A stretch of 64,000 nt of DNA, taken from NCBI GenBank assembly GCA_025062045.1, contig JANXAF010000006.1, positions 62,326-126,325 of the forward strand. Reading direction: 5' to 3'. Position numbers and translations under genes: made by a program. Source of the stretch: Thermodesulfobacteriota bacterium. Lineage in GTDB: Bacteria; Desulfobacterota; Syntrophorhabdia; Syntrophorhabdales; JANXAF01. The stretch's first letter is position 1. Every line of letters starts with the position of its first letter. Below, one piece after another: positions 1 through 8,202 of the stretch. The notes beneath the pieces were generated by a model. The model saw nothing but the letters and a program-made list of their open reading frames with translations. It ran no database searches and had not been told where the DNA came from.

Positions 1-1076
1 CCTCTTGCGAATTCTATTTTGGCTCTGATTTTTTCCAAGAGATTCTCTTTTTCGAAAAGTTCTAGATTTGCCAATCCGAGGTTACAGGCTATGGGATTTC
101 CAGTGTACGTATGGCCGTGAAAGAACGTTTTGAATTCTTCATAACTACCAAGGAAGGCCTCGTATATCTCATCAGTTGTAACGGTTGCGGCAAGAGGGAG
201 ATAACCTCCTGTGATGCCCTTAGCAAGACAAATAATATCAGGCCTTACACCTTCTCTCTCACAGGCAAAAAGTGTTCCTGTTCTACCAAATCCTGTCGCA
301 ACTTCATCGGCGATAAAGAGAAGGTCGTTTTCCTTGGTCACCTTCCAAACCCTTGACAGAAAACCCTCCGGCTGGACTATTATGCCCCCCGCTCCTTGAA
401 CGTAAGGTTCTATAATGACGCCACATAGCTCGTCTTTGTGTTCCATGACAATATGTTCGAAGATTGAGGCACACTCCATTGCACATTTTGACCTGTCCAG
501 CTTCAAAGGACATCTGTAACAGTAAGGCGAAGGCGCCTTGTAAGACTTAAAAAGTAGGGGCCTATAAATCTTATGGAATAGGTCGATGCCGCCTACACTT
601 ACTGCGCCTAGAGTGTCTCCGTGATAGCCGTTTCTAAAACAGACGAACGACCTTCGCTTTTTTTCTCCTTTATGCTGCCAAAAATGGAATGCCATCTTCA
701 AAGCAACCTCAACGGCTGTTGAGCCATTATCCGAATAAAAGACTTTATTTAGACCCTCGGGCAGTAACTCTGTAAGCCTCTTAGCTAGTAATATCGATGG
801 AATATTTGCAAGGCCGAGCAGAGTTGAATGGGGAAGCTTGTATGCCTGCTCAACTATGGCTTTTATGAGTTCCTCTCTTGTGTACCCGAAGACGTTGACC
901 CATATGGATGAAGTTCCATCTATGTATCTTTTGCCATCAACGTCAATTAGGTAAAAGCCATCCCCTCTCTCTATTATTAGGGGATCACTCTCCACGTATT
1001 CCTTCATCTGTGTGAATGGATGCCAGACGTGTTTTTTGTCCCACTCTCGAAGCAGTTCTTTTAAGTTTTCGTCCAT
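1..1076 (-). CDS. bioA: Adenosylmethionine-8-amino-7-oxononanoate aminotransferase (BioA), C-terminus outside window
   Basis: PLP-dependent class III aminotransferase that makes 7,8-diaminopelargonate from KAPA with SAM as amino donor, in biotin synthesis. The minus-strand frame is open from the ATG at 1076 to the window edge, giving about 358 residues of a normal length near 430-450. The N-terminus carries the family signature HVWHPFTQM. Further on are an [15 protein letters not shown] stretch, a [10 protein letters not shown] stretch, and the PLP-lysine region [14 protein letters not shown]. The sequence GGGGAGAT before the ATG is a good ribosome site. It diverges from a biotin-dependent type carboxyltransferase gene at 1251, a sensible neighbour. 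The C-terminal part is not visible. Confidence 0.93.
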   Translation of the reverse strand, partial: MDENLKELLREWDKKHVWHPFTQMKEYVESDPLIIERGDGFYLIDVDGKRYIDGTSSIWVNVFGYTREELIKAIVEQAYKLPHSTLLGLANIPSILLAKRLTELLPEGLNKVFYSDNGSTAVEVALKMAFHFWQHKGEKKRRSFVCFRNGYHGDTLGAVSVGGIDLFHKIYRPLLFKSYKAPSPYCYRCPLKLDRSKCAMECASIFEHIVMEHKDELCGVIIEPYVQGAGGIIVQPEGFLSRVWKVTKENDLLFIADEVATGFGRTGTLFACEREGVRPDIICLAKGITGGYLPLAATVTTDEIYEAFLGSYEEFKTFFHGHTYTGNPIACNLGLANLELFEKENLLEKIRAKIEFAR

Positions 1077-1101
1077 CCCATCTCCCCAGTTTTTTTTCTT
1101 T

Positions 1102-1129
1102 TTTACAATTTCGCGAGAATAGGTGTCAA
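1102..1129 (-). promoter_or_regulatory. Sigma-70 type promoter for bioA
   Basis: Reading on the minus strand, TTGACA (1129-1124) is followed after 16 bases by TGTAAA (1107-1102). This lies 26 bases upstream of the bioA start and is back to back with the promoter of the carboxyltransferase gene. Confidence 0.5.
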
Positions 1130-1182
1130 CCCGAATTTTCGACAATCTAAGTTCTTGGTTAGAGATTTGGGTACTAAATTTA

Positions 1183-1212
1183 TTGACAAGGGTTTTGTGG
1201 AAATCATATAAT
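1183..1212 (+). promoter_or_regulatory. Consensus sigma-70 promoter for the carboxyltransferase gene
   Basis: TTGACA at 1183-1188 and TATAAT at 1207-1212 both match the consensus exactly, with an 18-base spacer. Transcription would start near 1219. An AGGAGGA ribosome site at 1239-1245 precedes the ATG at 1251. This is the strongest-looking promoter in the window. Confidence 0.8.
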
Positions 1213-1250
1213 ACAATGTGAAAAAAATAACATAATCCAGGAGGAACCTA

Positions 1251-2807
1251 ATGGGAAAGTTCGATAAGATCTACGAAGAATACATGGCCAGAAGACAGAG
1301 AGCGCTTGCTATGGGTGGCGAAGAGGAGTTAAGAAAAAGAAAAGAGAAAGGTCAGACCAACGCAAGGGAAAGAATAGAGCTTTTGTGTGATCCTGGCACT
1401 TTTACTGAGGTTGGGCTCTTTGTCACACACAGACAGACGAAATTTGGAATGGCCGATAGATACATACCCGCAGAAGGTGTGATCACAGGGTACGGCAAGG
1501 TAAACGGCAGGTATGTCGTCATTGCCTCAGAAGATTACACCTCCATGGCCGGTACTTACGGAGAATACCACGGAAAAAAATTTGTCTGGGCGGTCCAGTT
1601 TGCTATGGAGAAAGGTTGGCCTTTCATCGGCATAAATGACTCGGCGGGAGCGAGACTCCAAGAAGGTATGGACTGTCTTGAAGCATACGGATGGCTCTTT
1701 AGAGCCCAGACTCTTGCCTCTGGCGTAATTCCGCAGATTGCCCTCCTTCTTGGACCATGTCTTGGTGGCCAAGCGTACCATCCCATCATGAACGACTTCC
1801 TAATTCAGAGTAAAAAAACCGGATTCATAGGGATAGCGGGACCTGCCTTTGTCAAAACTCAGACCGGTGAAGATATCACACTCGAAGAACTCTGCGGCTG
1901 GGAGCCTCACGCGAAAAAAGCCGGAAGTACCCACATAGTCGGCGAAGACGATTACGAGTGCATAGAGCTTTGTAAAAAGCTTCTCTCGTACCTTCCTTCC
2001 AACAATAAGGAGAAGCCTCCGAGAGGCGAAAGATACGACGATCCCGAAAGAGAGATCCCAGAACTGGATGAGTTCCTTCCCGATCCAAACTTGAGAGTGC
2101 CTTACGATATGAAACCCTTAATCGAGATGGTTGTCGACAAAGGCAGCTTCTTCGAGATTCATAAATACTTTGCCCAAAACCTCATTGTGGGATTTGCCCG
2201 TTTCGACGGAAGGGTAGCTGGTATAGTTGCTAATCAGCCAAAAGTCCTGATGGGCGGGCTTGACTGCGACGCATCTGACAAGCTTGCAAGATTTGTAAGA
2301 TTCTGCGACCTTTTTAACATACCAGTTGTCACTTTCGTTGACTGTCCAGCATTCTGGATAGGTTCTTACCATGAATGGAGAGGTATTCTCCGCCATGGTG
2401 CAAAAACTCTTTTTGCCTGGTCCGAGGCAACTGTTCCTCTAATTTCGGTCATCATAGGCAAGTCTTACGCGGGCGCCCATTACGCGATGCTTGACAAAAG
2501 TATCGGAGCGGATCTCGTGTTTGCGTGGCCAACCGCAAAAATCAACATAGTTGGGGCTGAGACAGCAGCAAGTGTAATTTATGCAAAAGAGATAAAACAG
2601 TCTGAAAATCCGAAAGAGACGGCAAAAAGGCTCATAGAAGAGTATAGATCCAAACTCGAAAACCCGTACCAAGCTGCAGAGAGGGGTTATGTGGATGACG
2701 TCATTATGCCTAGGTACACAAGAAAGTACATATGCAGAGCCTTGGAGGTACTAGAAAACAAAAGAGTCCAAAGACCAGACAAAAAGTACTCAAACATTAA
2801 CCTTTAA
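1251..2807 (+). CDS. Acyl-CoA carboxylase carboxyltransferase subunit (PccB/MmdA-like)
   Basis: A 518-residue protein of the biotin-dependent carboxyltransferase family, the usual length for the beta subunit of propionyl- or methylmalonyl-CoA carboxylases and decarboxylases. It has two crotonase-like halves (about 25-250 and 270-500). The first contains NDSAGARLQEG (129-139) and GPCLGGQAYHP (168-178), where the glycine pair would form an oxyanion hole. The second contains GKSYAGAHYAM, in place of the more usual KAYGGAY-type motif. No biotin carboxylase, biotin carrier or membrane decarboxylase subunit is adjacent, so the substrate and direction are open. Propionyl/methylmalonyl-CoA is the default guess and would fit the epimerase gene at 7767. 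It is monocistronic, with its own promoter and terminator. Confidence 0.88.
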   Translation: MGKFDKIYEEYMARRQRALAMGGEEELRKRKEKGQTNARERIELLCDPGTFTEVGLFVTHRQTKFGMADRYIPAEGVITGYGKVNGRYVVIASEDYTSMAGTYGEYHGKKFVWAVQFAMEKGWPFIGINDSAGARLQEGMDCLEAYGWLFRAQTLASGVIPQIALLLGPCLGGQAYHPIMNDFLIQSKKTGFIGIAGPAFVKTQTGEDITLEELCGWEPHAKKAGSTHIVGEDDYECIELCKKLLSYLPSNNKEKPPRGERYDDPEREIPELDEFLPDPNLRVPYDMKPLIEMVVDKGSFFEIHKYFAQNLIVGFARFDGRVAGIVANQPKVLMGGLDCDASDKLARFVRFCDLFNIPVVTFVDCPAFWIGSYHEWRGILRHGAKTLFAWSEATVPLISVIIGKSYAGAHYAMLDKSIGADLVFAWPTAKINIVGAETAASVIYAKEIKQSENPKETAKRLIEEYRSKLENPYQAAERGYVDDVIMPRYTRKYICRALEVLENKRVQRPDKKYSNINL

Positions 2808-2810
2808 ACT

Positions 2811-2835
2811 AAACCCGGGTTTCCCGGGTTTTTTT
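2811..2835 (+). terminator. Rho-independent terminator of the carboxyltransferase gene
   Basis: A 9-bp stem (AAACCCGGG, 2811-2819, with CCCGGGTTT, 2823-2831) closes a TTT loop and runs into a T-rich tract. It starts four bases after the stop codon. Confidence 0.9.
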
Positions 2836-3159
2836 ATTTTTTCACCCTCAAGCTCCTTATGGGTTATGTTCCACAGCTAATTTGAGCTTTTGGCCTCCCA
2901 TAGAATTTCCGCACATATTCTCTAATCTATCTTTCATGCGGGCCCGGGTCTAATTGGCACACTCCTATTCGTTACCGTAATAAAATATTTCACTCACAAA
3001 AATATGAGTTTTTTTGCTTTTTTTGAGTTTTATCAAATCTTAATTTCTAAAGGTGAGTTTTGGCTATTTTTTCAGTAACGAAAAAGTTTTCAAATTCTAA
3101 GATGATTCTTGATTCCCTTTGAACCGTTTTGATGGCATAAGGTTCATAGCTTTCGCGCT
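2836..3159. other. Gene-poor stretch with a short open fragment
   Basis: No convincing gene. On the minus strand 2857-2937 encodes 26 residues starting MKDRLENMCGNSMGG, which look protein-like but end quickly and have no ribosome site; this may be a gene remnant. The rest is AT-rich with no clear promoter or RNA gene. Confidence 0.4.
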
Positions 3160-3378
3160 TTACGAGCCGAGTCTTTCGGAGATAGAACATTTGCCCATAT
3201 ATCCTTTTTTTGATCTTAGAAAGTTTTTACAGTCCTTGCAGCTAAAAGACACCCATTTCATGACAGCCGCAAAGACAAGACACCTTCTGTAGTGTTTGCA
3301 GTCAAAGTACCTATGAAGATCAACCTCTTCAAGTGTAAGCTCTGCAGAGAGTCTTTGTGGACCCGCCATACTCAGCAA
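3160..3378 (-). CDS. Small cysteine-rich protein of unknown function
   Basis: Up to 72 residues from a TTG at 3378; an ATG at 3369 gives 69 residues and is the likelier start, although neither has a strong ribosome site. Cysteines at 27, 33, 47, 50 and 64 sit in the order CX5C, CX2C, C, within a compact pattern of aromatic residues (LHRYFDCKHYRRC, then FSCKDCKNF). This spacing suggests a small zinc- or cluster-binding protein rather than chance translation. I cannot name a family. It lies alone between the carboxyltransferase gene and a flavin reductase-like gene on the same strand, about 90 bp downstream of the latter, and could be cotranscribed with it. Confidence 0.55.
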   Translation of the reverse strand: MLSMAGPQRLSAELTLEEVDLHRYFDCKHYRRCLVFAAVMKWVSFSCKDCKNFLRSKKGYMGKCSISERLGS

Positions 3379-3471
3379 CGTAGATATTAAACATTTAAAG
3401 TAGGATTAAGTCCAGTCCTTCTGTCTTTATGTTCATGTCCGATCTTTTACTCAAACAAAAGATTTTTCACC

Positions 3472-4131
3472 TTATTGACGTCGCTCCCCGCACATTCCCC
3501 TGATTAAAGCTTCATTTCCGCCGGGAATCACCATTTCGAAAAGATTATTCACAAAAGTATAATCGTTATAACCGAGCCGGGCAAGGGGTTTTATCTTGAG
3601 AACGTCTACCTTTCCATCTTGTCCTATCACACCATCATCTATGTGGATCATTACAACTCTGCCTATTACAACATCGATTGTGCCCATAGGACTCCTTCCC
3701 GGTATCCTTATGAGCTGGTGTAAGACACATTCGAATTTTATAGGCGATTCTGCAACAAGACTGGGCTTTATTTTTAAAGATGGTTCCTTCGAAAGACCCG
3801 CAAGTTCAAATTCATCGATTTCAAAAGGAACCTCCATTGCTGTGATGTTGACTTTTTCCCTTAAGTCGTAGGTAGCCATGCTGTATCCGAACTCTCCAGT
3901 CCTTTCTATATTTATGATCGTGTCCTTCTTTTGGCCCTTTGTGTTTTGATTAGCCGAGAAGATAACGTAAGGGGGATCAAAGTTGAGGCTTTGAAACTGA
4001 CTGAAGGGAGCCAAGTTGTGAATACCCTCGGGGCTAACGGTCGATATCCAACCGATCGGTCTTGGTATAACGCAGGATTTGTACGGATTGTAAGGTAATC
4101 CGTGGTCGTTAAGCTCTGGGTCATAGCGCAT
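3472..4131 (-). CDS. Flavin reductase-like FMN-binding split-barrel protein
   Basis: A 219-residue protein of the flavin reductase-like (DIM6/NTAB) family. The N-terminal motif PRPIGWISTVSPEGIHNLAPFS is typical of the FMN-binding split barrel, as is the later KDTIINIERTGEF stretch (replacing KDT..NI...GEFVVN). Such proteins bind FMN and use NAD(P)H or act as electron carriers; the partner here is unknown. A strong AAAGGAGG ribosome site precedes the ATG at 4131. It is transcribed divergently from the zinc ribbon/ParB-like operon, sharing the palindrome at 4173-4190 in the gap. Confidence 0.85.
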   Translation of the reverse strand: MRYDPELNDHGLPYNPYKSCVIPRPIGWISTVSPEGIHNLAPFSQFQSLNFDPPYVIFSANQNTKGQKKDTIINIERTGEFGYSMATYDLREKVNITAMEVPFEIDEFELAGLSKEPSLKIKPSLVAESPIKFECVLHQLIRIPGRSPMGTIDVVIGRVVMIHIDDGVIGQDGKVDVLKIKPLARLGYNDYTFVNNLFEMVIPGGNEALIRGMCGERRQ

Positions 4132-4172
4132 CTTTAGCCTCCTTTACTTTTGTTCGGATGGTGATTTATCGG

Positions 4173-4190
4173 CAATAACCCCCGTTATTG
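4173..4190. promoter_or_regulatory. Palindrome overlapping the -35 box, possible operator
   Basis: CAATAAC (4173-4179), four C, then GTTATTG (4184-4190) form a perfect 7-bp inverted repeat between divergent genes. Its right arm runs into the -35 element of the plus-strand operon, so a protein bound here could repress that promoter. As RNA on the plus strand it would also form a hairpin followed by seven T, but no gene ends here for it to terminate. Confidence 0.45.
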
Positions 4191-4216
4191 ATTTTTTTGG
4201 TAAGGGGGATTATACT
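4188..4216 (+). promoter_or_regulatory. Promoter of the zinc ribbon/ParB-like/radical SAM operon
   Basis: TTGATT (4188-4193) and TATACT (4211-4216) with a 17-base spacer. Transcription would begin near 4223. Confidence 0.6.
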
Positions 4217-4284
4217 TAGACTAGGGTACATTGAAAAAATCTCCTTTTTCAACAAAAATCTTTTTAAAGATCGAAGGAGGTATG

Positions 4285-4476
4285 GTGAGGAGATTTTTAG
4301 AAGAATATACGTGCAATCTGTGCGGCTTCTCTTTTTACTGCTTCGACAGGAAGAATCTCTTCTGTCCCGAGTGTGGAAGTAGTGTGGTAACAAGGGAGAT
4401 AACAATAGACGAATTCCTAGAAGATGAGAATTTCGAATACTTTTTCAAAGATTACAATCTGACCCGAACCTTGTAG
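4285..4476 (+). CDS. Small zinc ribbon protein
   Basis: About 63 residues with CNLCG and CPECG knuckles 16-20 residues apart, followed by an acidic tail; this is a single zinc ribbon of the FmdB/regulatory-protein type. An AAGGAGG ribosome site at 4274-4280 favours the GTG at 4285; an ATG at 4282 and a distant TTG at 4231 in the same frame are less well placed. It is the first gene of a five-gene operon and could be a regulator or a scaffold of that set. Its exact role cannot be deduced from sequence. Confidence 0.65.
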   Translation: MRRFLEEYTCNLCGFSFYCFDRKNLFCPECGSSVVTREITIDEFLEDENFEYFFKDYNLTRTL

Positions 4477-4492
4477 AGTCCGGAACCAGATT

Positions 4493-5425
4493 TTGAAGGA
4501 GCATGGCGATCTAGTTTACGTAGACATTTCCGACGTAGATTTAACCGACAATACCTATACTATCTCCTTTCCTCATGATGATCCAAGACTCGAATGGTAC
4601 ATCGGAAAGACCCGTTTAATAACTCCTGTCCTCCTTTTAGCTGGAAAGCCTCTTAAAGTCATTGATGGTTTAAGAAGAATAAGGTACGCTTCGAAATTAG
4701 AGTTAGAAGCCGTTCCAGCGTACGTACTCTCAGTTGAGCCTTATCGGGCGCTTATGATTGCTATCCTTGCCAATATCGCACGGGGCTTAAATATAGTAGA
4801 AAAGGCACATGCTATTGCAAAAATGTGTGAGTTCGGGTTCTCGGATGATGAGATATTCGAGCTTATGGGTTTTTTTGGTCTTGGAAGAAGTCAAAAAATA
4901 AAGAGTCTTTGTATTAAGATAGCGAGTGAGGAAGAAACGATCAAGTTCTATTTTTGTCAAAATTCCCTCTCTATGAAAACAATAGGCTACTTTTTCGATC
5001 TTACAGAGGAAAGCAGGAAAAAACTACTTAACTTTCTTCAAAATAAAAAAATAACTGAAAGTTCGCTACGGGAATTTTTGGAGCTTGTTCTCCTTGCGGA
5101 AGTAAAATTCGGTGATATCCCATTTTCTACATTCGAGCAAGCTCAGACGATTGACGAAGCCAAATTTTTACTCAAAAAAGAAGTTTCTCCTTCAATTTCC
5201 GCGCTCTGCACGGAATTTTTTGGAATCTTGGGTATGATAAAGTTGCCAAATACCACAAAGATAAAGGTGGATCCCTTCTTCGAAAAAGAGGAGATGGAAA
5301 TATCGATCTTGGCCAAATCTGTCGAAGATGTCGATCTAGCTTTAAAAAAATTACAAGTAGCTTTAGGAAGGGGGTACTTTGAAAAAATCTTCGCCCTTAC
5401 ACAGGGTAAGATTAGTCGAGCCTAA
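4493..5425 (+). CDS. ParB/sulfiredoxin-like domain protein
   Basis: A 310-residue protein. The first 90 residues resemble a ParB N-terminal domain, including the VIDGLRRIRYA box (compare VxDGxxRxxA in ParB). A helical segment follows (about 95-140: NIVEKAHAIAKM, then FGFSDDEIFELMGF) that looks like the ParB helix-turn-helix. The C-terminal 150 residues are unassigned. TTG at 4493 is the only plausible start visible, since the AAGGAG at 4496 lies inside the gene and has no start codon at the right distance. The gene overlaps the next by 47 bp. There is no ParA gene nearby, so chromosome partitioning is unlikely. A DNA-binding or nucleotide-dependent role linked to the adjacent lyase is an inference. 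Confidence 0.7.
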   Translation: MKEHGDLVYVDISDVDLTDNTYTISFPHDDPRLEWYIGKTRLITPVLLLAGKPLKVIDGLRRIRYASKLELEAVPAYVLSVEPYRALMIAILANIARGLNIVEKAHAIAKMCEFGFSDDEIFELMGFFGLGRSQKIKSLCIKIASEEETIKFYFCQNSLSMKTIGYFFDLTEESRKKLLNFLQNKKITESSLREFLELVLLAEVKFGDIPFSTFEQAQTIDEAKFLLKKEVSPSISALCTEFFGILGMIKLPNTTKIKVDPFFEKEEMEISILAKSVEDVDLALKKLQVALGRGYFEKIFALTQGKISRA

Positions 5426-6338
5426 GGGGCATATCGTAAGGGATTGTCCCGGTACGAAAAATCATATATGTTGCGGTTTGAAGATAATCGACATGATCGA
5501 GGGTTGTGTTCTTTTCTGCTCCTACTGCGTTTTGAGGACTTATTTGAATTCTAGTGAAATCAAGGCCGTAAATGATATTAGGTACATTATTTCCCAGATA
5601 GATGCCGAGATTGAAAATGAACCTAACCAAGTTATGAGATTCTGTACCGGTGAACTCTCTGACAGTCTCGCCCTTGATAGGATTTTGAGGCTTAATGTCC
5701 CGCTTATAGAATTTTTCGGTACTCGGAGGAGGGCTATATTAGAACTTAAGTCAAAATGGGCGTATATTGACCATCTTCTGCCGTATCTGAACAGATACAC
5801 TGTGATATCGTTCTCAGTTGCACCAGAAAAGATCATAAAAAACGAAGAAAAAAGGACAAGTCCGTTAAGGAAAAGGTTGCTCGCTTTAAAAAAAGCAATA
5901 GATGTGGGTCTTTATGTAGGCTTACATTTCGATCCCATAATAATATATCCAGGTTTCGAAAAGGATTACGGAGCATTAATAGATGATATAGCAAGAACAA
6001 TCGACTTAAAAAGGGTCATATGGGTCAGTCTAGGTGCACTTAGATTTCCAAGATCGTTATTTAGGGTTCTACTCGAGGAAAAGAGAAAAAACCTGTTCTT
6101 TGGTGAATTCATTCTTGGCGAAGACGGAAAAATGAGGTATTTAAAGGCTCAAAGAATAAATGCTTATAAACACATTTACGAATGTCTCAAAGAAAAGGAC
6201 TCTGATCTTTTCATTTACCTTTGCATGGAAAGACCATTTGTGTGGAAGTCGGTTACAGGTGAGGATATAACAAAAAATGCGGATCTTATCTGTAAATTTG
6301 ATGAGAGAGTCAGATCTTTCTATGGAGGGGAAATATGA
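5379..6338 (+). CDS. Spore photoproduct lyase-like radical SAM protein
   Basis: A 319-residue radical SAM enzyme. The cluster motif CVLFCSYC (CxxxCxxC, about 43-50), followed directly by VLRTYLN, matches the CxxxCxxCYLQTYLN signature of the SplB (spore photoproduct lyase) family. Later stretches on substrate geometry (FCTGELSDSLALD, VISFSVAPEKI, GLHFDPII) also fit. SplB repairs the thymine dimer of spore DNA; non-sporulating bacteria carry homologues of unknown or DNA-repair function. The TTG start is well supported by AGGAAGGGGG at 5365-5374. The gene overlaps the ParB-like gene upstream and, by ATGA, the SDR gene downstream, so the three are translationally coupled. Confidence 0.82.
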   Translation: MKKSSPLHRVRLVEPKGHIVRDCPGTKNHICCGLKIIDMIEGCVLFCSYCVLRTYLNSSEIKAVNDIRYIISQIDAEIENEPNQVMRFCTGELSDSLALDRILRLNVPLIEFFGTRRRAILELKSKWAYIDHLLPYLNRYTVISFSVAPEKIIKNEEKRTSPLRKRLLALKKAIDVGLYVGLHFDPIIIYPGFEKDYGALIDDIARTIDLKRVIWVSLGALRFPRSLFRVLLEEKRKNLFFGEFILGEDGKMRYLKAQRINAYKHIYECLKEKDSDLFIYLCMERPFVWKSVTGEDITKNADLICKFDERVRSFYGGEI

Positions 6339-7126
6339 GGTTCAAAGACAAAGTAGTTTTTGTAACTGGTGGATCTAGGGGTTTAGGGAAAGCGCTCGTT
6401 TCAGCTTTCTTAAAAGAGGGAGCTATAGTAGGTACAAACGGAAGGGATAAAGGAAGGCTCGAAGCATTAAAAAATGAGTACGCAGAGAAGGGAAATCTTG
6501 TGGTATATGAGGGGGACATTTCAGATTATCAGAGGATTGAAGAGATTAGCGAAGACTTTGCAGGAAGGCACGGAAGGGTTGATGTTCTTATTAACAACGC
6601 AGCGGTGATAAACCCCATTCTTCCATCTGAAAAACTGAAAAAGGAGGATTTCGAAAGAGTAATAGACGTAAACATTAAGGGGACCTTTTATGTAACCTAC
6701 CACTTTGGTAAAAAGATGCTCGAAAGAAAAAGAGGCCGAATAATAAACATCGCATCTCAAGCAGCTTTATTCGGCGAAAAAGGGTTCCTTCCCTACGCAG
6801 TAAGTAAGGCTGCAATAATCTCAATGACCAGAATTCTGGGTTACGAGTGGGCGCAGAAAGGCGTCACCGTATGTGCGTTGGCACCCGGTTTTATAAAGGG
6901 AGGAATGAACGAAAGTCTGATTAAAAGAGAAATTTTCGTCGATTTTCTTTCCAAACGTACACCATTAGGGAGAATGGCAGAGATCCATGAATTCGTGTCC
7001 CTCGTTCTTTTTCTTGCCTCGGAGGAAGCACAATACATAAACGGAGAAACTATAGTTCTTGATGGCGGAATGACAGGTTACACCGGACAGCCATTTCTGG
7101 ATTTCTTAGAATCTCTAAAAAAGTAA
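6335..7126 (+). CDS. Short-chain dehydrogenase/reductase (FabG-like)
   Basis: A 263-residue classical SDR with the NAD(P) motif TGGSRGLG near residue 11, NNAA near 88, a catalytic serine in INIASQAA, and YAVSK as the YxxxK active site. The length is typical. It is closest in style to 3-oxoacyl-ACP reductase/gluconate 5-dehydrogenase members, but the substrate cannot be read. An ATGA overlap couples it to the radical SAM gene. Confidence 0.88.
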   Translation: MRFKDKVVFVTGGSRGLGKALVSAFLKEGAIVGTNGRDKGRLEALKNEYAEKGNLVVYEGDISDYQRIEEISEDFAGRHGRVDVLINNAAVINPILPSEKLKKEDFERVIDVNIKGTFYVTYHFGKKMLERKRGRIINIASQAALFGEKGFLPYAVSKAAIISMTRILGYEWAQKGVTVCALAPGFIKGGMNESLIKREIFVDFLSKRTPLGRMAEIHEFVSLVLFLASEEAQYINGETIVLDGGMTGYTGQPFLDFLESLKK

Positions 7127-7135
7127 AGGCAAATT

Positions 7136-7750
7136 ATGAACCTTTTGACCTTCGTTCGGTATACGTTCGATTCAAAGTACCTCATTCGCTGGGTCCTTCC
7201 GGGTCTTGCGATCTATATCCCCATTCTCAATTTCTTTTCCATAGGTTACGTAGTGAAGATGGCAAAAACGTTTCTTTTTGGCAATATAGGAATTCCAACA
7301 TGGGAAAACAAATCCCAGATCTGGGTTGAGGGCCTAAGGATAGTTATTATATGTGTTATCTATTTCGCCCTTCCCTCTTTCATTCTCTCTATAGGTTACT
7401 TTTTCTCGAACATGGAAGGCATTGTCGGTTTTATAGGAAAGGTTCTGACATTTTTTTCCTACCCTCTTTTTTTCATCTTCAGTTTTCCACTTCCCTTCGC
7501 CTTTTCGGTCTACGCTCAGAAGATGCACATAAAGGATGCCTTCGATTATGAAAAAATACTTGTGGCCATAAAAGAAGTATCTGTCCCATACATTACGGGT
7601 TTTATCTGTGCCTTTTTTGCTCTTTTTGTATCAAAAGCTTTGATTGCTATCCCTTATATCGGCTTTATTATTTCTTCCCTTACGACTTATTACACCTTTC
7701 TTCTCTCTTCTTATTTTTTTGCAACCCTTTTTAAAAGAGCCACTCTTTAA
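7136..7750 (+). CDS. DUF4013-like integral membrane protein
   Basis: A 204-residue protein with about five hydrophobic segments. The N-terminal section, with GLAIYIPILNFFSIGYVVKMA followed by a GIPTWEN motif, resembles the DUF4013 family of bacterial and archaeal membrane proteins, whose function is unknown. It ends the operon that begins at 4285. It is convergent with the epimerase gene, with only 16 bp between them. Confidence 0.7.
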   Translation: MNLLTFVRYTFDSKYLIRWVLPGLAIYIPILNFFSIGYVVKMAKTFLFGNIGIPTWENKSQIWVEGLRIVIICVIYFALPSFILSIGYFFSNMEGIVGFIGKVLTFFSYPLFFIFSFPLPFAFSVYAQKMHIKDAFDYEKILVAIKEVSVPYITGFICAFFALFVSKALIAIPYIGFIISSLTTYYTFLLSSYFFATLFKRATL

Positions 7751-7766
7751 GGCGTGGAGATGGGAT

Positions 7767-8201
7767 TTACTCTTTTTCTATCAGTTCCACAAGTAGGAAA
7801 TTTGGGATGAAAAGAAAAGCGATCTTTGTTGTCTTTTTTGGATTTCTTCCCAGATTTATGTCGTAAGCCTCACATTCCCTCGGTTCTACGACAACTCTGA
7901 ATCCTGCTTGGACAAAGATCTTTTTCGCCTCTTCGATATCTTCCACTTCAAAACAGAGATGGTGTAGTCCCGGTCCTTTTTTTTGAAGAAAATTAGATAT
8001 GGGTGAATCGGAAGAGGTTGGCGTTAAAATCTCAAGGTATACCCTGTCATTCTCTCCTATATCAGCAAAAGAAGCCGAAACTTTCTGAATTTCATCTGGC
8101 ACATGCTTAGTGATCGATTCCAGCCCTATCCTTCTTAATATGCTTTCCACTCTTTCCCTCTCTGTCGTCACGAACCCTATGTGATCAAGCTTGAGTTTCA
8201 T
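7767..8201 (-). CDS. mce: Methylmalonyl-CoA epimerase
   Basis: A 144-residue vicinal-oxygen-chelate protein that interconverts (S)- and (R)-methylmalonyl-CoA. Metal ligands are seen in LDHIGFVT (His near 6), GPGLHHLCFEV (His near 76-77) and the C-terminal LVELIEK (Glu). The intermediate VYLEILTP and SPISNFLQKKG stretches are also family hallmarks. The ATG follows the mnmE stop after one base, so it is the last gene of the mnmE operon. It implies a propionate/methylmalonyl-CoA route in this organism. The two mutase sets at 43641-49318 do not look like classical methylmalonyl-CoA mutases, so the partner mutase is probably elsewhere. Confidence 0.88.
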   Translation of the reverse strand: MKLKLDHIGFVTTERERVESILRRIGLESITKHVPDEIQKVSASFADIGENDRVYLEILTPTSSDSPISNFLQKKGPGLHHLCFEVEDIEEAKKIFVQAGFRVVVEPRECEAYDINLGRNPKKTTKIAFLFIPNFLLVELIEKE

Positions 8202-8202
8202 C

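Noticed and set aside
2968-3082. Inverted repeat TTCGTTAC / GTAACGAA about 100 bp apart
   Set aside because: Arms are only 8 bp, the interior encodes nothing recognisable and no target-site duplication is seen, so chance is likely.
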